This document shows, piece by piece, positions 23,001 through 55,250 of a stretch of DNA of 64,000 nucleotides (the first letter of the stretch is position 1; each line of letters begins with the position of its first letter). The notes beneath the pieces were generated by a model. It ran no database searches, was not told the DNA's origin, and worked only from the letters and a program-made list of their open reading frames with translations. Location: positions 9,639,261 through 9,703,260 of the forward strand of contig NC_019866.2 in assembly GCF_002234675.1 (NCBI RefSeq). Reading direction: 5' to 3'. This DNA comes from Oryzias latipes (taxonomy: Eukaryota; Chordata; Actinopteri; Beloniformes; Adrianichthyidae). Both the position numbers and the translations under genes were made by a program.

Positions 23001-24194
23001 CCCTTACAAGCAGCTGCCAGTGCAGCAGGAACAGACCCCTGGGACTCTCTAGGTGCGCCTCAAGTTAATCCACCGTGATCCAAACAAATCCTTAGACATG
23101 CAGGTTAATCTTTTTTTTTTTCTTTTCTTCATTTTACCAATGAAAGATGGCCCCAGCATTCCTCGATCAGACGCTTCATGGATGGTACCACCACCTTCCT
23201 ACAGCCCTCCACCGCCATGGGAGCCTCCAACCAAACCATGGGATGCACCCCAGAGCAGTGTTTCTAAACCGAGCTTCTCGAGTAAAGATTGGGATATACC
23301 TACAAATGCTGCCTGTGAGTTCACATGCATATTCTCAGACTGCATACAGGTATTTGAATTTGTGTATTTTGCATAAATAAAATGTATCAATCTATTTTTA
23401 GCCTCACTGGATGCAAAAGTAAAGAAGGGATCACTGAAGGAAAATCCTCCTCGAAGTGCAAGCCCCTCAGGTACAGAAAGGAGTTTATTAGACTAGACTT
23501 CGGCCATGTTTTGTGCATCTGTTTACGTCTGCAGTCCTATCTTGTTTCTTTGCTAGATGGCGATCTGTTCGATGAAGCAATGGATGGTGGACACTTCAGT
23601 GCAAATGGCAGAGGGGAAGGAAGTCCTGATCTTTTTGATTTGACTAAGCTTGGAGAAAGCCTGGCTGACTCCACCCCTCGAAAATGTAAGACACCGGAGC
23701 AGTTCCTGGGCCCCACTGCAGCCACATTGGTAGACCTGGACAATCTTATCCCAATAAACTCCATGGCCATGCCCAGTAACCCCTTTATGTCAGGTATATT
23801 TAACATTTTTTATACTACATATGCTTAAAAATTATGTTGATTGACTAAAACGTACACAAACTGTGTCAACTAAAAACTGTTTTCTTTTGCTTCAGCCCCG
23901 AGTGCTCCTTCCTCCATCAATCCATTCCAAGCCGAGCAGCCAAAGCTGACTCTTAGTCAGATGGGGACTGGCTCAACGGCAGCAGCTCCCACCGCTCCTT
24001 CTCTTTCATTCAGCCCCTCCTTGCCTCTGTCTCTAAACAATCAAGGTGCAACCATTCCTTCATCGTTCACTCACCCGACCCAGCCCAGTCTGGACATGCC
24101 AAGGACCCTCCCTGAACCCCTGCTGCCCTTCTCCTCACCCAATCCTCAGGGACTGCAAGCTGCACAGAGCACTCAAAACCCTTTCTTGGATTAA
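17097..24194 (+). CDS. epn3: Epsin 3, endocytic adaptor
   Basis: Ten coding exons: 17097-17634, 20107-20219, 20688-20708, 22186-22335, 22688-22768, 22926-23052, 23147-23314, 23402-23470, 23557-23793 and 23896-24194. They give 600 residues (human EPN3 632). The start has a strong Kozak context, GCCACCATGC. The ENTH domain (about 12-145), which binds PI(4,5)P2, fills exon 1. Ubiquitin-interacting motifs follow in exon 2 (QLKLAIALSQQ), exon 4 (QLKLALSLSQEE) and, weaker, exon 5 (LKLQKVLEESK). Then come DPW-type AP-2 motifs (DPWDSL, KPWDAP, DWDIP), a DLFD box, the epsin signature TPEQFLGPTAATLVDLDNL and three NPF motifs (NPFM, NPFQ, NPFL) for EH-domain partners. Exon 3 is a 21-nt microexon (LPQEQTQ). 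Epsin 3 rather than 1 or 2 is inferred from rsad1 linkage. AATAAA at 25136-25141 closes a long 3' UTR. Confidence 0.94.
18645..19129. mobile_element. MITE with TTAA target site (piggyBac-like, non-autonomous)
   Basis: Inside epn3 intron 1. Terminal inverted repeats AGACCCACTCCGAT (from 18649) and, read from the right, AGACCCACACCAAT (to 19125) match at 12 of 14 positions. Each end abuts TTAA (18645-18648 and 19126-19129), the target duplicated by piggyBac-type transposases. The 477-bp interior has no transposase. A diverged relative of its right part lies at 35880-36035. Confidence 0.65.
22186..22255 (+). repeat. epn3: 27-bp tandem repeat at the 5' edge of an epn3 exon
   Basis: Two full copies (22186-22212, 22213-22239) and a 16-bp third of a unit beginning CCAGCCCAACGTGCACCATC and ending ATTCAG. 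The unit is 27 nt, so it adds nine in-frame residues per copy (PAQRAPSIQ). Each copy ends in CAG, which gives an acceptor-like AG at each boundary. The first acceptor has the best pyrimidine tract. Confidence 0.9.
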
Positions 24195-26544
24195 CATATA
24201 TAATGCAGACCAAATCACAGCTCAAAGGACTTGTCTGAAAAGCCTATTCTTAGCTGTTTTGACATGGTTGTAACGTTCATTAACCATTAGATTGATGCAA
24301 ACTGGTTCTGCTTCCCAATACCATATAGAAGACGGATCTTTGCTAGAAGTCGGTCATCTAGCCGAGACTTCAATTACAAACTCCAAAAAAAAGCACATTT
24401 TTATAATATTTTGCTGCAAACAAACATAGATGTCAAATTGCACCACTTTTCTGGATCATTTGAAAGAGTTGCTTAAGACTTTTTCAGTGCCTAAACTGTT
24501 CCTGCTTCCAGAAATCTGCTATTTTCTGCTTTTATGGCTAGGTCCTATTGATTCCTTAACATGTAGTGTTACTTTAGTGAATTTAAATGCAGTGTAAATG
24601 TTGTTTTTGGGGCTTTGACAAAGTTTCAGTATTCCTTAAATGCAAGGCAGCATTTGAGAATTTTCTAATGCTAGTTTCTGTTACAGGTAAGGCATCAAAT
24701 GCATCTGTAGACCTACAAATGTTAAGTTTAATTAGCCTTTCTCTCATTGCTCTTGCTTTGCTCAGAATGAAACTATCACAATCTGGTTTAAACCCAAACC
24801 AGTCTGTTTGTCATTTGATTGTTTTGACCGCCACCTGGTGGCAAAAAGCATCCAACACACTTCAAACCAGAAGAGTTGACGATCAATGAACAAACAGGAA
24901 TTTCAGTGTCATTTTTAAGTGTATCTAAAGAATGGAAGTTAAAATGAACAAATGTTCTCTTTATGTTTTTTGGTTCTCCTTTGATTAGTAGGAATTTATT
25001 AAAATATGTCAACTGGGCTCTCATATACTTTAAAGCAACAACCTAGAGGTCTAAAGTGGTTTATAAACAGTTATTATGAGGAAGTCCTGTTTTTTTTGTG
25101 TGCTTTTAATGTGGTGGAACGATGATCTTTATTGCAATAAAGTGCAAGAATCTCATCTCAGGGCTCTGAGCATTGGAAAGAAAACATTTGAACAGACTTT
25201 TTTTTAAGCAGTCATAAAAATGAATTTAGAGTGTTTGGCAATATTTAAATCCAAAATTCCTTTGAATCATGGGTTTTCCATACCACTGATTAATTTAGCA
25301 GAGATACTGAAATCATTTAAGTCGATGCTTTGATGACATTTTTCATAATTTTCAAAGAAGCTTTGCTCACCCTTCATTAGTGGCTAAACAAGAAAGAAAA
25401 TCAAATGTAACAAATTTTATTTATCCTAGATTAAATAGTTTTTGTTTTGTTAAAGAATAGCATTTTCACTGGTTACATAATGCTTTTTTTTCCACCTTGT
25501 AAAAAACATTAAGTTTTAAATTTTCAATAAAATCATAAATGAGATGGTAATTCCATTAACATAAAAACTCCAAACAAAATCAACAATCAAAAACTCAATC
25601 AGGAAATATCTCCAAACTATTCCAATAAGTAAAAATAATTCTACCTTTTATTTAAACAGCTGTTGTTAATACACTTGGATATTATATTCTACAGGTAATA
25701 AATGACAAAAATGTGAAAATATACAAAACACACGGATATATTCTTAAAGCTTACATAATAAATTACATCATTGTCCCATATGTTTTTTCTAACATCCTCT
25801 TAATGACACATCAATCGAAGAGCATGTGGAGAAGCAGAATTAGGATTATTTTTGTCCAGTTTGTCATTTTTGTCTTGTAAGTTTTTGCAAAGCTGTTGTC
25901 CAAACCTAAAATAATCCCCTAGTGAAGGTTGTGGGTGGAGAGAAAATAAAGCTTCCATCACTCCTCTAGTGTCTTAATTAATAGTGTATCAGAAGAAACT
26001 GTCAGAGATTTAATATTTCTAGGGAGCTCTGTAACACCACATTTGATCAAGGACTCATAAATAACTATCAATGCAAGTCAGATTCATTTTAGTCAGTTTG
26101 CTGTGCACAGAGAGAACTGTGAGACTCAAAGCAGTTTTTGAGTTTTGTCTTGACCCTTTCTGTAGGATCTATGCACATTCTTCTTATGTACGAGTGCATT
26201 TTTAGGATAAAACATCCCTTCAGAGTTGATTGATGCTTGTTACTGGGTGCATGGATCTGTTGCATGCAATAGTGAGCAGCGAGTGACTGATCTTAAGATC
26301 AAGCAGTCACAGAAAATGGCCATTCTGCCTATTATCACTTTGCCTGTACCTCTCACTTGAACTTTTTCATGACCTCCTTTTTGATCAGAAACCAAATACT
26401 ATTCACTATTCATTGCTTGTCTTGTACTGTGCACATTTTTGTACAACCCAATGCTAAGAGTTGCCAATTTTGCTGCTGGCCAAGCTTTGGGCGCCTTTTC
26501 AATTTCTTTGAGGGGAAACGCTATTGTAAATGGACAATCGGAAA
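24195..26544. other. epn3 3' UTR and gap to arl16 (tail to tail)
   Basis: The epn3 3' UTR runs about 0.95 kb to AATAAA at 25136-25141. Beyond it is AT-rich DNA that must include the arl16 3' UTR on the minus strand; a TTTATTTAT near 25417 is one possible minus-strand polyadenylation signal, but it is far from the stop codon. No other gene or repeat is recognised. Confidence 0.4.
24828..24841 (-). promoter_or_regulatory. CTCF-like motif, reverse orientation
   Basis: Read on the minus strand, CCACCAGGTGGCGG fits the CTCF core CCASYAGRKGGC at every position. It lies in the epn3 3' UTR and faces the forward motif at 14518. Confidence 0.5.
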
Positions 26545-27499
26545 TCACTTGACAGCAATGGACTCCAGCCATCTCAACACCTCCTGTAGTCCCTGTCCAG
26601 AGCGAGCACTGAGCTCCAGCACTGTGATGGGCTGTGTCGCTGATGCAATGATGTCGTCCATCCTAAACAGTGACTTCATCTCGGTAGGGGTCATAACGCA
26701 CGGTACATCCCTGAAAAAACAAAGACGCAATGATAAATCAAACAGATAAACACTTTTGGAATTAAGAAGGAAAAAAGTCAGCATTTTGGACAGACATCAT
26801 CCATTTAAAAGGTCATTTGAGGGATTGTTGGAGTTGTACCTCTTGTTGAAGAGAATGAGCACTGAGGCGTTACAAAGAGGTTTAGCAGAGAGCACAGACA
26901 GTAGCTGGATACACGAGGAAGATATCTGTGCGATATTGGCTGAGTCCACTACAAACTGTGAATAAAAATACTTTAATAGGTATTTGCAACAAACAGTAAA
27001 TCCTTTGATAAAGCTTTGAAATGCAAACACGGTCTTACAATAACAGATGAGCAGTCTTTAAAATAACTAGGCCATATAGGACTCATACAGCCTCCAAGCT
27101 CCCTTACTGTCACTTTTTTCTTTTTCAGGGTCAGATCTGTCAGATTAGTTCCAACCTGCAAACATTCAAAGTAGTTGAGAACAGAGTTAAAACCCCAACC
27201 AACTACATAAACTGATTCCATTGCCGTGCGTACCGTAGGAAGCGTTGCAGGAAGGAAATCAAAATCGGCTGAGCCGTGAACACTGAGTAGTGGAGAAAAT
27301 CTGTAAGGAAAACTGGTCATTTCGTCACGTGCAACACTTTGTGGAGCTATTATTGCTAGCTAGCGTAAACAACGTTTCCCAATTGTTTTTCTGTATTGTA
27401 TCAAGTTTAAAGGATATTTTGTAAACGCTTGATTAGCAGCGTTTTTCCAACTCCAGTTGCTCCAAGAAGTAAACACACGTTCACGTTGCTCATGTCCAT
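26545..27499 (-). CDS. arl16: ADP-ribosylation-factor-like GTPase ARL16
   Basis: Five minus-strand exons: 27418-27499, 27234-27289, 27039-27155, 26840-26955 and 26545-26710, giving 178 residues. Motifs: P-loop GATGVGKT at 13-20, PTVGTNLTDL (switch I region), RELGGCM at 64-70 in place of the Arf-type WDxGGQ (typical of ARL16), NKRD at 122-125 and SARSGQG. There is no N-terminal glycine for myristoylation. ARL16 is reported to bind GTP and to act in cilia and in RIG-I regulation. The first intron (27290-27417) has no usable GT-AG solution. It fits a U12-type AT-AC intron: donor ATATCCTTT, branch-like TTCCTTAC, acceptor CCAC. Two start codons compete (27499 and 27493); I took the first. Confidence 0.92.
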
Positions 27500-27812
27500 T
27501 TTTTAAGCTAACGCATAACCAGCCTTTGGCAAGGTTTAGCCTCATGAAACACCATGGTGACGCTCACGTGACTTCTTCAAGGCACAACGACTGGACAAAA
27601 AACATGTCAATCATCTGGAACTGGTTGTCGATTGGTTACTTTTTGCCAGTATTTAGTGAACGGAACCAAAACAAGAAGTTCGTCGTTAGCATGTGTCTGC
27701 TGTAGCGCATAAGAAGGAAACTGCCCTGCAGCACCTCCATGAGCTTTGACATTTGAGTGGCATTTTTAATTTTCCCTACATTTTACTAGGAAGGCCTTTG
27801 GAAGTCAATAAT
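27500..27812. promoter_or_regulatory. Bidirectional promoter between arl16 and fn3krp
   Basis: The start codons of arl16 (minus) and fn3krp (plus) are 313 bp apart and point outward, so both genes must start within or near this gap. It contains an E-box CACGTG at 27565-27570, with another at 27326-27331 in arl16 intron 1. There is no convincing TATA box in either direction. Confidence 0.6.
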
Positions 27813-30033
27813 ATGGAAGCAAAGCTGAAGAAAGAATTGGGGACAAGCAAGCTAAAAGCGACTGGCCATTCAGGAGGTGGTTGTATCAGCGAGGGCCAAA
27901 GCTATGACACTGACTCGGGGAAAGTATTTGTGAAGATCAATCACAAAAGCGAGGTATAGTTGATTTTATTGCATTTATGTTAGTTAGGTTATCTAAATTT
28001 CAATAAAATTTCATTTGCTCATTTGAAGATTAGTATTTGCACTGATTCTGGCATGACTGAATAGGATTACTTCCAGTAGTTGCACCCTTTGACTGCTATT
28101 ATTTTCCAGAGACATTTTTGCAATGGCAGCAATTCAATAGTTGTGTTTTCCTCAGTTTGGAAACCTGTATAGAAAATAGGGGTGTAGCGATTCATTTTAA
28201 AAACAATTGAATTCATGTCACAGTTTTTGTATGAGCATTCAGATTTGATGAGATTCACTGACCTTAAATAAAACCAGACCTTCTTTAGCCAAAACTTCAA
28301 CCAGTGACTGTGACTCAGAGATGAATACCTGGGCATAAACATCGGGAAGTTTTCCCGATTTCTTTGTATTTTTCTGCAATATAATCAGGTGTAAATTAAA
28401 CATGTGTACAAACAAACAAGAATGAATGGCAAATCCATTCACATTTTAGTTTAATGAAGTTCAGCCCACTGTTTTACCACATCAAATTAATACAAATGTA
28501 ACATAATTAGAACATAATACCACACTGTATGGTGTCATGTCTGCTAAATTCAGTGTTTCCACACATTGGACTGTAATGATGGCTTGATCATTTTCAAGTA
28601 GAATAAACCTACCATGCCTTAATGAATCCAAACAGTATCTCCAATATCTATATAACTGATTTATTTCATTTTTTAATGATTTTATTATGGTATTGGTCAA
28701 TTTGATTAACAACTTGCCTCAGACAGATTGATCTAGGTGGTTCGTAGGCATATAAATCAAATTATCGATTAAGTCATTTAATTACTGCTATTATAAATGT
28801 TTTACTACGCGGATTTGCTGCTTAGAAACATTTTGAATTCTATCTCCTCCAGGCTAAATTGATGTTTGATGGGGAGATGGCGAGTTTGGAAGCTATTTTT
28901 AGAACTGAGACTGTCAAGGTCCCAAAGCCCATAAAGGTAATTGAGCTGGACAGAGGAGGATGCGTGTTTGTAATGGAACATCTGGACATGAAAGGCCTCA
29001 ACAAGTAAGACTGTTATCATTTTGTGTCATTTCACACTGTAGAACAGTTGTGGTGTATTTTTCTGTGAATTAGAAAAACATTTCTGAGCAGGTACTCCAA
29101 GCAGCTTGGAGAGCAGCTGGCAGATCTTCATCTTCACAACAAGACACTTCAGGAAAAGCTACAAAAAGAGCAACAGACTGTGGGTAAATCATTTTAAATC
29201 AAAACATGCACAATTTCACAACAAATTCCAGCCATGCCTTATCTGCAAAGCCACCACAAAAATGTTCTTGTGCAATGATTCGATTCAGGGAAAGGACCTG
29301 CTCAATCAGAGGTTGCTGTTGTTGAGAAATTTGGCTTTGACGTAGCTACATGTTGTGGATACCTTCCACAGGTAAAAGAAAATTCCATATAATGTGTCCG
29401 CCTTTGCTTTCTGAGTATACATTTTTTGTACGTTTGACTCTAATTTTTTTGTCTTTTATTTTTTAAGCAAAATGAGTGGCAGAGCGACTGGGTGGCATTT
29501 TACTCCCAGCAGAGGCTGCAGCACCAGCTTAACATGGTGGAAACGTCTTATGGTGACAGAGAAACAAGGGAGCTTTGGGCCGCCCTACAAGTACACATTG
29601 CATTTGATCCCTCACAGAATATTCACAAATTGCCTCAGTGCTCTGACGGTTACTGTGCATATGTTGTGTTTTTTGTTTTTTTTTTTGTTTACAGCTGAAG
29701 ATCCCTCAGCTTTTCACGGAAATAGAAATAGTTCCAGCTCTTCTCCATGGAGATCTGTGGGGAGGCAATGTGGCCGAGTGGGTGGAGGGCCCAGTCATCT
29801 TTGACCCGGCAACTTTCTATGGGCATTCCGAGTATGAGCTTGGGATCGCTGGAATGTTTGGTGGTTTCAACAAGTCGTTTTACTCTGCTTACCATCAAAA
29901 GATTCCTCAAGATCCCGGATTTGAAAAGAGAAACCAGCTTTACCAACTTTTCCACTATCTAAATCACTGGAACCACTTTGGCGGTGGCTACAGAGGATCC
30001 TCAGTTAGGATCATGAAAGACCTGCTAAAATGA
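27813..30033 (+). CDS. fn3krp: Ketosamine-3-kinase (fructosamine-3-kinase-related protein)
   Basis: Six exons: 27813-27953, 28853-29004, 29092-29183, 29289-29371, 29468-29590 and 29695-30033, giving 309 residues, the same as human FN3KRP. It phosphorylates psicosamine and ribulosamine adducts on proteins so that they fall off (deglycation). Visible motifs: nucleotide-binding loop GHSGGGCIS at 18-26 with the conserved redox-active Cys24; VFVKINHK with the ATP-contact lysine; MEHLDM; catalytic HGDLWGGN at 215-222 with D217; and the metal-binding [13 protein letters not shown] after D234. [20 protein letters not shown] and WGGNVAE favour FN3KRP over FN3K. The ATG at 27813 gives the family N-terminus. 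A polyadenylation signal AATAAA lies at 30224-30229. Confidence 0.95.
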
Positions 30034-31380
30034 CTGCTGTTGCAGTCGCTTATGGAGCGTTTTGCAGTCTTAATCTTCAGCACATATGGCACACATGTCC
30101 ATAATTTGACGTAAACGTTTAATATAGATTCCAGTCTTTTGAATATCACAGATCAAATGTGCAGTTTCTTAAAGGTGTTAAATGTGTTTAAATGCAAACT
30201 GTGGAATATATTACAACTGAAATAATAAAATGCCAAGTACACAAAAAACTTTATTTTATTTCTTTAAAATGACAATAAAAGTTGAATTATCTCTAATTTT
30301 TCAGATGATAAAACTGTAAAATCAAAGCTTTTGACATTCAAATATGATTGATCTTTTCTTTGAATATTTTGTTCCTGAAAATATATTTTTTTTTAATTAC
30401 CGGTAAAAGAGTTACTTTAAAGCATTGTGTTCATCTGTGAAATGACGCAATTCTTCTATATGAATACATGTGTTAATTTATGCAATTATAAAGAGTTGAA
30501 GTATTTTTAATAACGCTAACATCATGTATCTTAATCTGTATAACAAAATAGAAATTACTGCTGTCATCCAGATGTGTGTGAAGAAGGAATTCCCTTGTAA
30601 ATGCAAATTAATAGTTTATCATCCATCCATAGGTGACAACATAGGTTGTTCTGAAATGCTTGCTACTGAAACAACAATAAACCATGAAATCATTCAGACT
30701 TGATTCCTTGTTTTTTGCATGTAAAACTATTTGAGGATAAAAGTGTGTCATACAGAAGAGAAACTTAAAAAATCTGATTGGCAATTGATCAATTTGAGGA
30801 ACTCCTAATCAATTTGAGTTATAAACATTTATCCTGAAATTATTATTTTAATCAAGAGACTCTGAAAAAGTTGTGCCTTTTGGAAAAAAAATACAAACAG
30901 AATGAAGATTACTGAAGAGCTGATTTCTAGAGGACTAAAAATTAAAAGCAAAGATTGAAATCATGGATCAGTAAGCTTAGAAAGCTGCAGTTCATTCAGA
31001 ACACTACAGCAGTTTTGACCAGAACCACAAGAACTGACCACCTCATTTATGTTCCTTAGACTGTCTATCAGTTTAATAGAGAATGGATTAAAAAAATTGA
31101 TAGTCTACAAATCACTTAATGGGATGGAATTTTGAAGTCTATGTATTTGATGGAACCATAGTATTGACTTAAAATATTGTTTCTTTCTGCTGTCTTGTTT
31201 TAAAATGATAGTCTTATCTTTCCATTAAGGCAAAAATGTACTTTTCTTTTTTTTCATCGTTTAATTTTTTTCCTTGTATTTATGGAGTCCTATACTGGAC
31301 TCCATAAAGAGATGCACCCATTCTGTTCAAATCGCGAATCAATGTGCTCGAAGTGATGTGACGTAACGATGCCTCTTTTC
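30034..31380. other. fn3krp 3' UTR and gap to tbcd
   Basis: After AATAAA at 30224-30229 there is about 1 kb of AT-rich DNA with no gene. A short perfect inverted repeat lies at 31279-31308: 12-bp arms TTTATGGAGTCC and its complement around a 6-nt spacer. No known element is recognised. Confidence 0.4.
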
Positions 31381-31698
31381 CATCGGTCACGTGATTTGCA
31401 GTTTACTCCAATCACTACTGAGCGACACTTCCGGGTAAAAAAAATCGATGGAAGTGTGTGTCGACATCTGTGTTTCAATCTCAATTTGCCTTAAATCAAG
31501 CATAGAATTTTCTCTGGCAGAGCTTTGGAAATATTTGATAGTTTTAGGGTAAATTTTTATGTTTCTAGTATAGTTTCAGACTAACTTTCCGGTTCATTCG
31601 TTTGACATGCGTATGCTAACAACAAGCTAAGTGTTGCAGCCCACAAAACTAGTAATTTTCTCGGCTGCAAAAACTCCCGTAGAGCAACAATTGCAACA
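31381..31698 (+). promoter_or_regulatory. tbcd: tbcd promoter and 5' UTR
   Basis: An E-box CACGTG (31388-31393), a CCAAT box (31408-31412) and an ETS site ACTTCCGG (31427-31434) are packed within 50 bp, about 270 bp before the tbcd start codon. This is a usual TATA-less housekeeping arrangement; transcription probably starts just after the ETS site. Confidence 0.55.
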
Positions 31699-52139
<20,441 letters not shown>

Positions 52140-55100
52140 TTGCCGTGGCTGTTCCAACCAGCAGCAACTAAAGGAGAAGATTTGGAAACAATCGTGAAAG
52201 AACCCACCAAGAAATGATCATTTGTCTTAAAGTTTTCTTTTTGAGTCACATTTGTAATGTACAACGACCTTGAAATGGCTGGAGATGCTGGGAGTCGAGG
52301 AAGACTGTGACCAAAAGCGACCTTGCTGGTTTAAAACAGAGCCTGTTGTGTCATAGTTGCTCATTAGAGGCCGATAGTGGCCACATTGTGGCTGGCAGCT
52401 TTCGTAACAAAGATGCAATTGTTGCATTGTGCTTGACTTCGTTGTTTCTGATGGTAAGTCATCAACTGCAGAAATTCCCAGTGCTTGTAATCACTATATT
52501 ACATTTTCTGTAGTGTGTAGTGCAGTTTTCGTAATATGATTCACATAACTGAATTTGTCCTCCTGCATGGAAGCTTGACATGTATTTTGACCCCATTAAA
52601 ATGAGCCAAATCTGCTTTCATATCATAGGTTTGCTGTCTGCATATAACCAAAGCAACATTTGTCCATTTTTGCTCACAAAATCCCACTTGTATAATAAAT
52701 TGTCAATGATTAGGATTCCTGTGAAGATTTCAGCAACGCATCACTTTTAAGTTTTTTCTTTTACAGTTTTCATCATCTGGAGTTTTGTATTAAAATCTGT
52801 AAATGTTTAGACATCTGAAAATTACGGGGGCATTAGAATGCGAGTGCGAGTGTGGCCTCATACCACACTTGCAGCCACAGTTTCCCTGCATGGGTGTGTT
52901 TTAAATTGGGTCTGGGTTGCCCTGCATTGCTGCAGCCCATAATTCCACTTTAATTAATTCGCAGCCTCATAGAAATTCTTGCAGATGCTAATGAAAGAAA
53001 TGGTGTGTTTGTCTGTAAAACGGGCAGGGCACAGAGGAATGCTAATAATTCCTAAAAGGCTTACAGTCTACCGGCTGTATCCATGGCGATTCTCCACATA
53101 CAATGGTGGCTTTTTTAGAATAGAAGGGGGGGTTGCTCTCATTGACTGGTTTTGGTTGGATATTAGGAACGAGCTTCCTTACATTTTCCTCTCTACTGGT
53201 CATTATGAGATAAAGTGCTGCTCGTGTCTGGTTACCTGACTAGTTTATGAGGATGTAATGATTATTTTGGTTAAAGTTTAAGACTCTGGCTTTGCTGCAT
53301 TTGCCTAAAAACACATGGATAGTGCAGTCGTTTTATTCTAAACACTGAGCCTGGTATCTCTGTGAGACTATAGAAGCTTTGCCCCCAACAAACGGTAGAT
53401 TACAGCGCTCACAGAGCAAATAATTTTGATTATAGTCCTTGTATGTTGCGTGCGTCATGCTGCAGGAGGACAGTGGGTGCTTGTGCAGCACTGAAAAATA
53501 AAATCATACCCTTTCCAAAAACCTTTTTTTTTATTTCAAAATTCCATGGAGAAAACTGTTTGCAACTTGTCCCGTGATCTGGTGATTGCTATCAACACGC
53601 ATGCAATCAAAATCACTTCCCATTTCGCAATCAATGCTTAAACTGTGGTCAACGCAGACGGTTATCTGACAGCTGCCTGCATAATAACCTCTTGTTTATA
53701 CATAGAAAAACTTTCTCTGTTCAGTTTGAACAAGCTGAAGCCTATAAGCAGAATGCCACAATGTTAAGGTGGTATTTTTGACCATACGGAAGCACATTAC
53801 ATTCAAAATGAAGGTAGAATCATCCTGTAAAACAAATATCATGCTTAACCAATGCTTATGACTCATTAACCAGATGACATTTATGATTTACGCCTAATAT
53901 TTTCCACAATCATTAGAAAAATGTAACCGCCTCAAGACTTCCTGCTGCTTTCACACCTAGTGGAAGAGTAACAACTAAACCACCCGCCGGTTTTTCAGCT
54001 TCATTAGTGGAGCTCAAGTCTTAATTGCCCTGGATTTATGGGGCGGTGGTCCTGCAGAGCAGCTGTAAAGACTCCACTGTCCTTTTAGTTCTGGGTCTTT
54101 TTTTCTTTTCTTTTTTTTAACAGCCCGTCCAGCTGGACCTTGGGCCACATTCTGAACAGTTTTCGTGTTTATCTGACTCCTGAAAATATTGATTTTTTTA
54201 AGTCTTTGGGTTTAGCGGGGAAAAAAAGACTCCTAATCAAACATCTGCATACAATTAGTAAAGTGCTCAAAGCAGACACTTAAAAAGCAAGAACTGCAGT
54301 GCATCTGAGGATCTCCATCAACATGAAAACATCAAGACAATACAGAAGCTGAGGTGAAGAGAAAAAAAAAGACTGAGGACTGTAATTATATATGACTGAT
54401 CGAAATAGCAAATACACAGTAATTATATGATCGATAGAAATAGCAGAAATGCTGTCATGAATATGACAGCTGATGTGGTCTCGCTCCAGGAAACCGCCGA
54501 CTTTATACGTTTCCAAAAAGCCATAATCAGGAGCACACCAGGCATGCGCTCCCTGCTGAGGAAATTGCCATGTTGAATGGAATTATAGTCATTTGGGATT
54601 GGTGCAGCTGAATACGTTTGGGAACGTGGGTTCATTGCTAACCCTGTGCCCTTTTATAGACCACAGGCTAATGGTCGCTGTATTTTTATATCAACAAAAC
54701 GGACACATGCTCTTCAGGTACCTGGCTGATTGAATCAAAACTTTATTCTTTTATAGAAAATAACATTTATTAGGTAGATTAAACTGTGGTTTCTGACTGA
54801 AAGAAATGTAATATTAAAAAAAAAATAGAGGACAATTCTCAGACAATAATTCTGTTTATCTGCCCTTGGTTGTAAGCTTTCAGTTTCCAATTAGCCTCTT
54901 TGTCTTTGACCTGAAGGAGTCAGACTGCTGATCTCTCTTTTAGCCCCTCCCACATTCCTTGGTTACTTATTCGTTGTCTGTGCACACGTACCCACCTGTG
55001 TATTGTATGTATGCAGACTTATGGGTAATAAAAAATTAAAATTAGGAGGGCAAAGAGTTTGTGGATCATCGGAACATTTAGCTTTAAATCTGGAATTTTT

Positions 55101-55250
55101 TCTATCCTTTTTATGCTCTTTGACAATAAAAATCCTTCCTGCTACTTTAGTATTTTCAGAAATGTATAGATTTCTGTCAGATAATCATATATTTTCATGA
55201 AAATAAATAAAATAAAACCTGAAATGCTTTTTTCTCCCCCCCCTGCACCT
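52140..55250. other. tbcd 3' UTR and gene-poor stretch
   Basis: ATTAAA near 52597 and again near 52788 are the likely tbcd polyadenylation signals. The rest, to about 55.2 kb, has no coding exon, RNA gene or repeat that I recognise. Confidence 0.4.

Noticed and set aside
27290-27417. Ordinary GT-AG splicing of arl16 intron 1
   Set aside because: The only nearby GT (GTTTAC after AAGC) joined to the TTACAG acceptor shifts the frame; the AT-AC pair restores the family sequence.
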